A stretch of DNA of 64,000 nucleotides from an uncultured Lachnospiraceae bacterium. Lineage in GTDB: Bacteria > Bacillota > Clostridia > Lachnospirales > Lachnospiraceae. Under the pieces are notes generated by a model. It ran no database searches. It was not told where the DNA came from and saw only the letters and a list, made by a program, of their open reading frames with translations. The stretch lies in the NCBI GenBank assembly GCA_945868435.1, contig CAMBLG010000005.1, positions 62,001 to 126,000 on the forward strand, in the 5' to 3' direction. The position numbers were made by a program, and so were the translations under genes. Below are positions 25,667-34,815 of the stretch, one piece after another. Position 1 is the stretch's first letter. Each line of letters starts with the position of its first letter.

Positions 25667-27949
25667 GTGGCGAAAACAAAAGCTTTGAAGGAAAAACCGG
25701 TTAAAAGCAAAAAAGGTAAGAAAGTGGAAAAAGATAACGTGCGCAATAAACGTGCGCAGAGTAGCGATACCAGTGATATTGTTTTTGCGGACGGAGCTGT
25801 CCATGATGAGGAGGAGATGGATCTATTTTATTCGTCCAGAAAGACTGTTAAGGAATTGGTCTCTGTACTAGGAGCGAACCCTAATCCGCTTGACCATATG
25901 ATAGTAGAAGAGAATGGTGCGCGGCTGTATACCATGTGCTTTTATATTGATAAGTTGCCCAGGCATTCTGATTTTGCAAGGACTTATGCCCCTCTTTTTA
26001 ATTTCCCGAATGTGACTAGCTGCGTGTTTATTGATCCCCAGACGGCAGGAAAGTCTTCAAAACAGTTGGACCGGCGAATCGTATTGCTTGATTCGGAATG
26101 TATAGCAGCAGAGAAAGATCAGGATAGAAACCGGTACCGAAAAGTGTCCGCTAAGATGCAGGATGCGGAAGCGTATGCAAGGGATGTGGAGAGCGGTGGT
26201 AATCAGCTGTATGAAGTGCAGTTCTTGTTTATTCTTCAGGCTGAAAGTCTGGAGCTTTTGCAGAGAAAATCCAGTGATTTTCATATGGCGGCAAGAGAGA
26301 AGGGAATTGAGCTTTGTGCAACCTATTCGGTGCACCCGGAAGCGTTTCTGAGCGGCTACCCGACAAACCGCGTAATTAAGGCGAAACACGGGCTTCTTAA
26401 GAGCACGCCAATTAAGACGCACGTGCTTGACAAGTATGCGCTGTTGGATATTTTCAACCACACAAGAAGCTATTTTTCGCATAAAAACGGGATTTTTGCC
26501 GGACATGTCATGTCAACCGGACAGCCGATGTTTTATGACATGTATGATTCGTCTCATCTTGGCTACGGAATTATTTTTACGGGAAAGACAGGTACTGGTA
26601 AAAGTGCATGTATAAAGATGTGGGGCAGCAGGTATATTGATTTTGATACAAAGATTCGTTCTATAGATTTTGAAACACGTGGACCCCGCGGAGAATATTC
26701 CATTATGGCCACGGCTTTGGGTGGCGTCAGTTTTCAGATCAAGGCAGATTCAGATGTGGTCTTAAATCTGTTTGATGTGGATGTTACGGATGAGTATGAT
26801 GAGATATCAGGTACGGAATACCAGGTTTTTGATCTTGCGTCCAAAAAAGTCGCTCTTCTTCAATTGTTCATGGTTATGATCAAAGATGGCAGGGAGATTG
26901 ATAGTTTTTCGGATGAAAAGTTTATCCGGCGTATTGTAGCTGATGCCATTACAGACTGTTTCGATGAGCGTGGAATCAAGCACGGGGATATTGACAGTCT
27001 TTACGAGCAGGGAAGTGTGTTTGTGGGAGGAAAGCTCGGTTCGGGGCGGGTAAAGAAAAAACTTCCAACCATTACGGACTTCTATAAACGGATTCTTCAA
27101 AAGGAGCGTGCGAATAAAAACAAGTTCTATGAAAAGCCGTATCGGCTTATTGTGGATGGGATGAAGGATTCTGTCAGGGAATTGTATTATTGTCCCTCTT
27201 GCCTGAAGTTTTATACGCGGGAAGAGTATTTGAAAATGCAGAAGATGCAGCAGAGTGCCGTATGCGATTGTATCTCGTGTCAGTCCGGGCAGATAAAGGA
27301 GATTCATGGAGAGCGCGCTTATTTTGACGGTCAGACCACTGTTCAGGTGTCCAGAGAATGTCCGCATATTAATTACGACATTTCGCAGCTGCCTGAGCGT
27401 GAGAGACCGACAGCCATGCTGATCTGTATGGATCATATGCAGGAAAATCATATCAAAAAGAATTCTGCTGATCCGCGGAAGTCGAAAAAAATGATCGCTT
27501 TGGTAGATGAGCTTCATCGTTCGTTCCAATATCCCGAAGCACGTAAATTTATTGAGGATGCGTTCCGTACATATCGTCACCATCATGTTTCTCCATGGGT
27601 TGCGACACAGGCGCTTGCTGATTTTGACGGATATGAGGAAACAAAGGCAATTGTTAAGAATGCAACCACAATTGTACTGTTAAAGCAGGATATTCAGGAT
27701 AGGGAGTTTCTTGCAAAGTCTACTCCTTTGACGGCAAGTCAGATAGAAAAGGTCTTCCAGCTTGGCGGAAATCTGGATGATGAAAATGACCAGAAGAATC
27801 GAAAAGGAGAGGTTTGCCTGATTGATAACCAGTCAAAGGTTGTATTTATGAAGGTGGATTACCTGGAGGAATCAGAGGCGCTAGTTGTTGAGACTGACAT
27901 GGACAAGATTCAGAAAATGTACAAAGGCGGAGGTGGCGCTTCTGCGTGA
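25667..27949 (+). CDS. VirB4/TraE-family conjugation ATPase (GTG start)
   Basis: GYGIIFTGKTGTGKSACIKMWG (Walker A), KKMIALVDELHRSF (Walker B), ATQALADF. Confidence 0.9.
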   Translation: MAKTKALKEKPVKSKKGKKVEKDNVRNKRAQSSDTSDIVFADGAVHDEEEMDLFYSSRKTVKELVSVLGANPNPLDHMIVEENGARLYTMCFYIDKLPRHSDFARTYAPLFNFPNVTSCVFIDPQTAGKSSKQLDRRIVLLDSECIAAEKDQDRNRYRKVSAKMQDAEAYARDVESGGNQLYEVQFLFILQAESLELLQRKSSDFHMAAREKGIELCATYSVHPEAFLSGYPTNRVIKAKHGLLKSTPIKTHVLDKYALLDIFNHTRSYFSHKNGIFAGHVMSTGQPMFYDMYDSSHLGYGIIFTGKTGTGKSACIKMWGSRYIDFDTKIRSIDFETRGPRGEYSIMATALGGVSFQIKADSDVVLNLFDVDVTDEYDEISGTEYQVFDLASKKVALLQLFMVMIKDGREIDSFSDEKFIRRIVADAITDCFDERGIKHGDIDSLYEQGSVFVGGKLGSGRVKKKLPTITDFYKRILQKERANKNKFYEKPYRLIVDGMKDSVRELYYCPSCLKFYTREEYLKMQKMQQSAVCDCISCQSGQIKEIHGERAYFDGQTTVQVSRECPHINYDISQLPERERPTAMLICMDHMQENHIKKNSADPRKSKKMIALVDELHRSFQYPEARKFIEDAFRTYRHHHVSPWVATQALADFDGYEETKAIVKNATTIVLLKQDIQDREFLAKSTPLTASQIEKVFQLGGNLDDENDQKNRKGEVCLIDNQSKVVFMKVDYLEESEALVVETDMDKIQKMYKGGGGASA

Positions 27950-27953
27950 CATT

Positions 27954-28217
27954 ATGGAGGATAAACAAGTGGAAGAAGTAAAAACGCAAAGTGAGTTAAA
28001 GGAATATATGTCGGGTCTTTTAATTAAGATTGATCCGGATTTAAAGGATATAGAAATAGATCAGTTATTCCTTGTATATGAAAAGGATCAGAAATGGGAA
28101 GGAACGAAGATGGTGACTGGTGCGACCTATCAGGCGGTTGATGCCTTTGTTCGGACGCTTTATCTCTTATCTGAATTTGGGTGTCTGCTTGAGGTTAAGA
28201 GAAAAGGCATATGTTAG
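27954..28217 (+). CDS. Hypothetical protein (87 aa)
   Basis: MEDKQVEEVKTQSELKEYMSGLL...; between VirB4 and VirB6-like genes. Confidence 0.65.
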   Translation: MEDKQVEEVKTQSELKEYMSGLLIKIDPDLKDIEIDQLFLVYEKDQKWEGTKMVTGATYQAVDAFVRTLYLLSEFGCLLEVKRKGIC

Positions 28218-28227
28218 GAGGGATATT

Positions 28228-30567
28228 GTGAACACGGTGTTTCGAACAGGGATAAAAAAACAATTGGCATTTCTTCTGGTGGCAGGATGGTTGTTTCTTC
28301 CTATATTAAATATGTCAGTTTCTGCACAAATTATTCCTCAAGTCAGTGCAACGCCGGATGGCGGAAAGATTGATACGAACCCAGCCCTTGAACAAACAGA
28401 AACTAAGGAAGTTGGGACAGGGAGCGAAGGAAGCTGGACGGAAGAACTGGATGGGGATATCTACACTGGTAGTGGAAACGTAATCGAACTGGATTCCGGA
28501 GAAGAGGAAGAAGAAGAACCGGGTATTGTGGAAAGTCTTCTGATGAGCCTTTTCATAGGTATTGCCGATTGGGCCAACAAATTCTTTGAAAGCGTCGGAA
28601 TGTCCCTGGATGCAATTATTATGGGGCGCGTCGGAGGACACGGGGTAAAACTGAATGGCTATACGGTATCATTGTTTACTTTCGAATTAAAGCCTGGAAA
28701 TCCATATGGTATCGTGGCAGCGGCTGCATACAGCGCAATGAGGGGGATTATCTACATCGTTGTTGCAGTTATTGTTTTTGGGAAACTGTGTATGGCCGCA
28801 TATGCGGGAGGTAAAGATAAGGCGATGATGAGTCTCAAGGATTCTGCCAGTTCCCTTGTGGTCTCGCTTGTTGCGTTATCGGTTATGCCGTATCTGGTAG
28901 ATATTGCCATGTATATCCGGGATGTGATGATATATGCGATTGGGGTTAAATTGGGGCAGGATGTCATGGGACTTAACTTGTCAGAGTTAAGTATCATATC
29001 CATGTTTAGGGATATTGCGGAAAACAGTTTTATGAATGCCCTTATGTATTTTGGCACAATTCTACTCACTCTTTGGTTTTCGCTTCAGTATGTGGGCGTT
29101 GCTATTACGGTTGTGGTGTATTTCTTTGCGTTTCCGTTTGTGTGCGTGAATCTTTTATTTGACCGCAATGCTCTTTCGGAATGGTGTAAGAATATGCTTC
29201 ATTGCATGCTGATCCCCGTGACGGATCTTATGCTTATGTTTATCCCACTGTCTTTTTCACTTCTTGGGGATACGACTGTTGTAAATATTCTGCAGTTTAT
29301 GGTGTGCAGTATGGTTATACCTGCAAGGACGGCTTTAAGAGTTGCAATGGGAATAAGGGCTAATCCAGGTATGGAACTTGCTGGACTGGCGACCATGATG
29401 GGTGCGATGCATCTGGCAGGTGGTGCGGTTCGAGGCACGGTTGGCATGTTGTCGAGATTTGGACAGACCATCGGCAATGCGAAGAGAGATGCGCAGATGG
29501 GTAAGATGTATTCCGAAATGGACAGTGCGGATCAGGCCAAAATGAATGACTACGTGGACATGTACAATCAGACCAATGGGTATGGGTTTGACCGCGTGAA
29601 CGGTGAGAAAGTTGGACGAGAAAACGAAGTTCCGGGGATTGACAGCCTTTCAACCGGTATCGCTGGTATGTCTAAGATGACAGGAATCCCTATTGGCTCG
29701 CTGGATAAAGAAGGCGCATTTAGTGATGACCCTGCTCATCTGCAGCCGGAGGTTGCAGGACCAGGAGGTATCGGTGGTGGGCGACTTGGCGGAACTGGCA
29801 CAGGCGGTCAGTATGCGGATATTCTTGACAAGTATGCAAATGTAAATAATTTTGAGAATCCTGAGTTTGCGAACATATCAAATTCTAGACGGGCTGAATT
29901 GTACAGGCAGAGAGCAAAACAGCAGTTTGTAAAGGGCGCCGGTGCCCTTGTCGGTGGTTTTGCTGGAATGGCTGGAGGGGCGGTTGCCGGAGCCGGAGCG
30001 GCGACGTTTTTTTCTCCTGCAGCAAAAATGTATGGGGCGTCCATGGGAATACAGGCAGGTGGTGCATTGGGAGAAGGTGTCGGCGGCGTAGCTGCAGGCG
30101 CAGCGTTAAATGCCGGAGGAGCTTTTGCGGGTGCTGTTAGCGGTTCTCTTTATAATATGCAAATGCCGGAGGTTCAGGCTGCTGCGGCTGGTTATGTTAT
30201 GGAGCAGATGGGGGCGCAGGCGCTTGGGTTAAAAGAGTATATCGGAACTGTGACAGATCCCGGCAATGTAGACATGAGAGCGTTTATGGATCATACCTAT
30301 GAGTCTATTCAGAGTGACACCAGGACATATAAGACCGCTGAGCAGAGACAGGAAGCGTGGAGGGATGCGTGTGTCCGGCATGCGATGAGTAGGACGGAGC
30401 CGTACATCAAATCCAATATCCATGTCAGCAACCCAGACATGGATCCGAATATTGTAAAGAAGTTGGAGGAAAATTCAAGGGGAATCGTCCAGCGTAGATA
30501 TGAAAACCATTTTAGCGCAAAAAATATGGAGAACTTTGCTGATGGCAAGTATGTGTTTAGAGACTGA
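28228..30567 (+). CDS. VirB6/TrbL-like polytopic conjugation protein
   Basis: Signal peptide-like start, multiple TMs, Gly/Ala-rich C-terminal region; GGAGG SD before GTG. Confidence 0.75.
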   Translation: MNTVFRTGIKKQLAFLLVAGWLFLPILNMSVSAQIIPQVSATPDGGKIDTNPALEQTETKEVGTGSEGSWTEELDGDIYTGSGNVIELDSGEEEEEEPGIVESLLMSLFIGIADWANKFFESVGMSLDAIIMGRVGGHGVKLNGYTVSLFTFELKPGNPYGIVAAAAYSAMRGIIYIVVAVIVFGKLCMAAYAGGKDKAMMSLKDSASSLVVSLVALSVMPYLVDIAMYIRDVMIYAIGVKLGQDVMGLNLSELSIISMFRDIAENSFMNALMYFGTILLTLWFSLQYVGVAITVVVYFFAFPFVCVNLLFDRNALSEWCKNMLHCMLIPVTDLMLMFIPLSFSLLGDTTVVNILQFMVCSMVIPARTALRVAMGIRANPGMELAGLATMMGAMHLAGGAVRGTVGMLSRFGQTIGNAKRDAQMGKMYSEMDSADQAKMNDYVDMYNQTNGYGFDRVNGEKVGRENEVPGIDSLSTGIAGMSKMTGIPIGSLDKEGAFSDDPAHLQPEVAGPGGIGGGRLGGTGTGGQYADILDKYANVNNFENPEFANISNSRRAELYRQRAKQQFVKGAGALVGGFAGMAGGAVAGAGAATFFSPAAKMYGASMGIQAGGALGEGVGGVAAGAALNAGGAFAGAVSGSLYNMQMPEVQAAAAGYVMEQMGAQALGLKEYIGTVTDPGNVDMRAFMDHTYESIQSDTRTYKTAEQRQEAWRDACVRHAMSRTEPYIKSNIHVSNPDMDPNIVKKLEENSRGIVQRRYENHFSAKNMENFADGKYVFRD

Positions 30568-30571
30568 TTAG

Positions 30572-30617
30572 TAAAAAGACCGCTGATTGATCAAGTATGT
30601 CAACCAGCGGTCTTTTA
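30572..30617. terminator. Bidirectional terminator
   Basis: AAAAGACCGCTG ... CCAGCGGTCTTTT. Confidence 0.85.
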
Positions 30618-31226
30618 TTCGAATTTAAGGTATCCCGTGTCAAAGATTTTTTCCACTGGATGGCTTTTGGAAGCGTATCTGGCTCCAATGCGAATGGAGA
30701 CAACGTGCCCAATCAAGTTTTCGGCTTCTTTTTGCGTAAGGAAGCTCACAGGGTCTGTTGTAAGTGAGCCGTATGGGTCTGCGACCATAAGTCTGGGACC
30801 GTGGGAAGTTGCGGTCACTGCTTCAATAACGGCAAGGTATGTTCGAAAGATGTAGTCTTTCGGGGTCGAGAACCAGGGACGGAATTTTTGCTCATGTTCT
30901 GCCATCTTGACTAGGCGAGGGGCAAGGATGGAGAGGGCATAATCGCATGCGATCATTCGGTGTGTGTAGAAAAATGTACCTTTCCAGCGTTCATAGTCCG
31001 GGGCTGATCCGTACAGGGTACATGTTTCTTCGTATTCTATATCGCCAGGAATCGGGTAGGGATTAGGACGACTTTGTGGCATGGCTTCTCCTGGGCTGGA
31101 TGTCCATTGACTGTGTTCCCGGATTGCGTAGCATGTGATAAGTTGGTCTCTGTACTGTTCCAGCTTGTTTAGTTCTTTTCTTAATCTGGCAAGCTCCTGT
31201 TCCTGTTTTCTGCTGTTTTTACCCAT
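30615..31226 (-). CDS. Hypothetical protein with N-terminal coiled coil (203 aa)
   Basis: MGKNSRKQEQELARLRKELNKLEQYRDQL... Confidence 0.7.
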   Translation of the reverse strand: MGKNSRKQEQELARLRKELNKLEQYRDQLITCYAIREHSQWTSSPGEAMPQSRPNPYPIPGDIEYEETCTLYGSAPDYERWKGTFFYTHRMIACDYALSILAPRLVKMAEHEQKFRPWFSTPKDYIFRTYLAVIEAVTATSHGPRLMVADPYGSLTTDPVSFLTQKEAENLIGHVVSIRIGARYASKSHPVEKIFDTGYLKFE

Positions 31227-31293
31227 AATTAATCCTCCGTAATAAAAGAATAACATGAGAATAAAATAATGTGAAGTTTTATGCATGGTTTTA

Positions 31294-31324
31294 TTGACTT
31301 TTTGTTGGGGTTTATGACTACAAT
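31294..31324 (+). promoter_or_regulatory. Promoter TTGACT-N19-TACAAT
   Basis: TTGACTTTTTGTTGGGGTTTATGACTACAATACAG, cf. 4383 and 44183. Confidence 0.7.
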
Positions 31325-31394
31325 ACAGAGCGTGAGAAGATGGTAGGGAATTAAATGGAAAAATATTGATTATAAGAGAAGGAGATAGCGGTAT

Positions 31395-33416
31395 ATGCAG
31401 ATTTTGTTCGGAGTATATGGAATGGGCGAAGCTGAGGCGAAAGCTTTTGTGGATCTTGCGGTTGAATATGGGGTTGATGTTGAATCGTACGCCTGCAAGT
31501 ATTCAAAGCTTGGTGTTATGCAGTTCTTGGGCGATAATCCGGAGACAGATGTTGTTATTTTATCTGAGTCTTTGGAAGGAAAATCACCGTATGATGTTGC
31601 TGACTTTGAACGCATTGTGGATGCATATGAGCGAGTGGTTATTATTCCCATATTAAATGCTGAAACTGCTGGCACAGATAAAGCAAGGGATATATTTAAT
31701 CTTGGAATATACAACGGTCTCTTTGGGAATGACGCAACGGCGGAAAATGTGGCGAAGCTGATTAAAGAAGGACGACCTAGGCGTTTGGCAAAGACATATT
31801 ATCATATTCCGGAAACGGATTCTTCTTTTAATGGAGCGGATATCGGCCAGTGCATCTCTTATATAGAAGAGGGTGAAATTGAAGAGATTGGTGGGCGGGC
31901 GAGATACATATACGAAAGGGTTAAGCCTTCTGATTTTATAATGATAAAACAGGCATTGCCCGAGGAAATGCAGCGCCTGGTAGAAGCTGCGGTTGAGGAG
32001 AACCGCGTGGAGTTTAATATGACCCCGGCGGATAAGTGTGAGGATGATTTGGAAGGGGAAGTGACTACATCTGATTCAGAAGTTGCTGCAGAGAGAACTG
32101 CGAGTTCCGTGTTATCTGCTCTATGGAAAAAGACACAGGAGAAATTTTCTGGAAATATCGCTCATAAGGAGAAGGACAAATCGGAGGAAGAAGAGGGCAG
32201 AGTGCCGGTTGAACCGGATAAGTCTGTGATTACGTCAGACGGTCCGCAGGGAAGCGTTGCTTTAAAAGATGTGTTGTCAAATGTTGCGATTGCTTTTCTT
32301 GGAACGCAGAGGAAAAGCGGATGTACGCATCAGGCTATTATTGCAGCCCACTATCTGCATCATTGTGGCTACCGTGTCGCTATTGAGGATTGCACAGGTA
32401 CAAAGGGAAAGGTGTTTCAGGCAATTGCCAGGTATTGTACGGTAAAAGAAAGGAAGGGCTTCTTTTCCTACAGGGGAGTTGACTATTATGCAGGAAGTGT
32501 GCCGGAGCTTCAGGACGGGTATCATTTCATTGTTAAGGACTATGGTGTATTCAATCAAAACATCAAAGAGGATGTTGCAAGATGTGCCCACCGATTTGTG
32601 GTGTCTGGTAGTATGCCGTGGGAACAGGGAGCTTTAAATGCTTTTATAAATGAAGCGGGTTCATTAAATGAAGGGCTCCATTATTTGATCCGTGGCGGTG
32701 CGCGGAGTGAGTGGGCAAGGTCTTTTGCGTCCGGAAGGGAGAACCTGGATATCCGTGCGGCAGAAGTACAGGAGGATGCTTTTAGCGGAATGTGCTATCC
32801 TGCGATGTCGGACATTCTTTCTGTCTATGTGCAAGATTCCCAACATAAGGGATTAGGTGCGGTTTCTGCAGGAAAGTCTGGGCGAAATGAAGTTAAACTC
32901 GTAGGAACTGCCACCTGCTTTGTTTCCAGTTTAAAAAGAGGGTGTGGTGCAACCTATTTTGCGGCTTCTGTGGCAAACCATTTGGCGAGACGGTATGAGA
33001 CCTGCCTTCTAACTTCGAATCCTGGGGTGCTAGACTATGCGCTTATTTCTCGCGTGAATTGCGGGAAATTAAATGGTTCGTATGATTTGGCCTATGGGGA
33101 CAATGAGTTTGTTGTTTTTGATGGTGGCGTGTATCGTGATCTGGCAGATTCGGAGAGAGCGGAGTGCCGGCGCGCAAATTATAAAATAATGATGTGCTGG
33201 GCGGATGATGCGTATATGGAGGAACTTGCGCGATTTGTGGCAGCACCGGTAAATAGAGCGGAAGAGTGGGTGTACGTGTTTAATAATGTCCCAGATTCCA
33301 GAATTGCGGAGATACAGAAGCTTATGAGTGCGCATTTTACCTGTTATCTGCCGGTCTATGATGCGAAAGCAATGCCGCGTATTGTACATAAGATGATTGA
33401 TCAGATTATTTCCTAG
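31395..33416 (+). CDS. CpaE/TadZ-like protein: receiver-like N-domain plus two ParA-like segments
   Basis: VVILSESLEGK...; FLGTQRKSGCTHQAIIAAHYLH and FVSSLKRGCGATYFAASVANHLARR (Walker A-like). Confidence 0.6.
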   Translation: MQILFGVYGMGEAEAKAFVDLAVEYGVDVESYACKYSKLGVMQFLGDNPETDVVILSESLEGKSPYDVADFERIVDAYERVVIIPILNAETAGTDKARDIFNLGIYNGLFGNDATAENVAKLIKEGRPRRLAKTYYHIPETDSSFNGADIGQCISYIEEGEIEEIGGRARYIYERVKPSDFIMIKQALPEEMQRLVEAAVEENRVEFNMTPADKCEDDLEGEVTTSDSEVAAERTASSVLSALWKKTQEKFSGNIAHKEKDKSEEEEGRVPVEPDKSVITSDGPQGSVALKDVLSNVAIAFLGTQRKSGCTHQAIIAAHYLHHCGYRVAIEDCTGTKGKVFQAIARYCTVKERKGFFSYRGVDYYAGSVPELQDGYHFIVKDYGVFNQNIKEDVARCAHRFVVSGSMPWEQGALNAFINEAGSLNEGLHYLIRGGARSEWARSFASGRENLDIRAAEVQEDAFSGMCYPAMSDILSVYVQDSQHKGLGAVSAGKSGRNEVKLVGTATCFVSSLKRGCGATYFAASVANHLARRYETCLLTSNPGVLDYALISRVNCGKLNGSYDLAYGDNEFVVFDGGVYRDLADSERAECRRANYKIMMCWADDAYMEELARFVAAPVNRAEEWVYVFNNVPDSRIAEIQKLMSAHFTCYLPVYDAKAMPRIVHKMIDQIIS

Positions 33417-33509
33417 TGACTGGGTAGCGAGTGAGGTGGTACAAACCTCGGTACTAGAGGAATCGTCTAGAACTGTTATAATTAATGATATAAAAATTGG
33501 AGGTCTTGT

Positions 33510-34220
33510 ATGGATTTTGTGGAAACATATTTGCCCGGGAAAGCAAAAAAATGTAAGACATACGCGTTTTGGGGAAATGATGCAGGCATGTATACGCGTT
33601 TTGCAGCAGCGATCTTTTCTTCTGAGCAGAAAAAGCGTGTTCTGATACTAGATGCGGCGAAAAACCGCTCCTTGTTTATTAGTGCAACAGGAAGAACGGA
33701 TTGTTCGACAGTGAGCCTTAGATTTGCGGATTATACAACGGATATCGGGTATGCGATGGAGCATATGTATAAATATGACTATTTTGTGATCCGGGATGAT
33801 TTTTCTGACGAGAGAGGTTCTTACGACCAGTATCGAATGGTTGTCGATGTGGCATATATGTGTCTTGGGGCAGATAAGTATTCGCTTGAGGTGTTCCTTC
33901 GTGCAAATAACTGTTTTGACCGATATTCGGAAATCCCGTATTTTTATATCTTTTCAGGTACGGAAGAGAGTGCGGATGAGTGGAGGGTAAAGGAGTATTG
34001 GAGGTATGCCCAGCAAAGAAAGTGTGGGCCTCAAAAAATATACTATATTCCTTCTGATCCTAAAGATTTCAACGGGTTTTTGAATTTAGAATATGGTGCA
34101 CTTTGCATGAAAAGCCTGTCGTCAGCTCTGAAAGGTCTGTTAAAGGATGTAATGAAGTCGGCTGGAATGAATGACGATGTTATGGGACGTGTTGAGGCAC
34201 GGACAATGTTTTGTTTATAG
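33510..34220 (+). CDS. Degenerate ParA/SIMIBI-like protein
   Basis: FWGNDAGMYTRFAAAIFSSEQKKRVLILDAAKN resembles P-loop-beta region without the Lys. Confidence 0.45.
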   Translation: MDFVETYLPGKAKKCKTYAFWGNDAGMYTRFAAAIFSSEQKKRVLILDAAKNRSLFISATGRTDCSTVSLRFADYTTDIGYAMEHMYKYDYFVIRDDFSDERGSYDQYRMVVDVAYMCLGADKYSLEVFLRANNCFDRYSEIPYFYIFSGTEESADEWRVKEYWRYAQQRKCGPQKIYYIPSDPKDFNGFLNLEYGALCMKSLSSALKGLLKDVMKSAGMNDDVMGRVEARTMFCL

Positions 34221-34309
34221 GCGCTGAAACGGAAGATAATGATCGAACAAGCTTTTTAGGGGAAATAAAGCTTATTCGATTGAAACAGTACGAATGGGGA
34301 GGAAAAAGA

Positions 34310-34747
34310 ATGGCTAAGTATGATGAAGAGCCTCTTTTGGCAAATAATTCTGCTGCAAGATATGTTGGTCTTAGGGGAGACCGGAAAGTAGCGAGATCTA
34401 TAAGGAATTTTTCCAGTTTCCCAATACCGGAATTGGGAAAAATATATTTGTTGAATGAGATGCCGGAGGCTGGCAGAGCTGGTGGCATTGGAAAACCAAC
34501 CAGGATGATATGTAGGCCAGTTGGATATATTGGGTCCCATGGGTGCTGTCTTCGGGTTGAGGTTTTTCGTACTCCGTGGACGCAGAATTTCTCGACATTC
34601 CAGGTGACGGATTTTCAGCTTGGGCTGGTTCGTATACAGGAGCTCACGACCTATGTGTATACAGAAGGGACACGGGATGGGTATTCGTGGGCGGATTTAA
34701 GTATTGATGATCCGGCAGAGGATATCAAAAAATTATTTAAAAATTAA
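34310..34747 (+). CDS. Hypothetical protein (145 aa)
   Basis: MAKYDEEPLLANNSAARYVGLRGDRK...; GGGGAGG SD. Confidence 0.65.
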   Translation: MAKYDEEPLLANNSAARYVGLRGDRKVARSIRNFSSFPIPELGKIYLLNEMPEAGRAGGIGKPTRMICRPVGYIGSHGCCLRVEVFRTPWTQNFSTFQVTDFQLGLVRIQELTTYVYTEGTRDGYSWADLSIDDPAEDIKKLFKN

Positions 34748-34815
34748 ATGGATAACGCTTTACTTTCTAATGGAATGTGCTATTGTTCAGGTAGGAAAAG
34801 AAAGGAGCGTTGTTT

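Noticed and set aside
33428-33475. GAGGTGGTACAAACCTCGG resembles a T-box GGTGGNACCGCG motif
   Set aside because: No specifier loop, no terminator downstream and the downstream gene is not tRNA- or amino-acid-related; probably chance small hairpins
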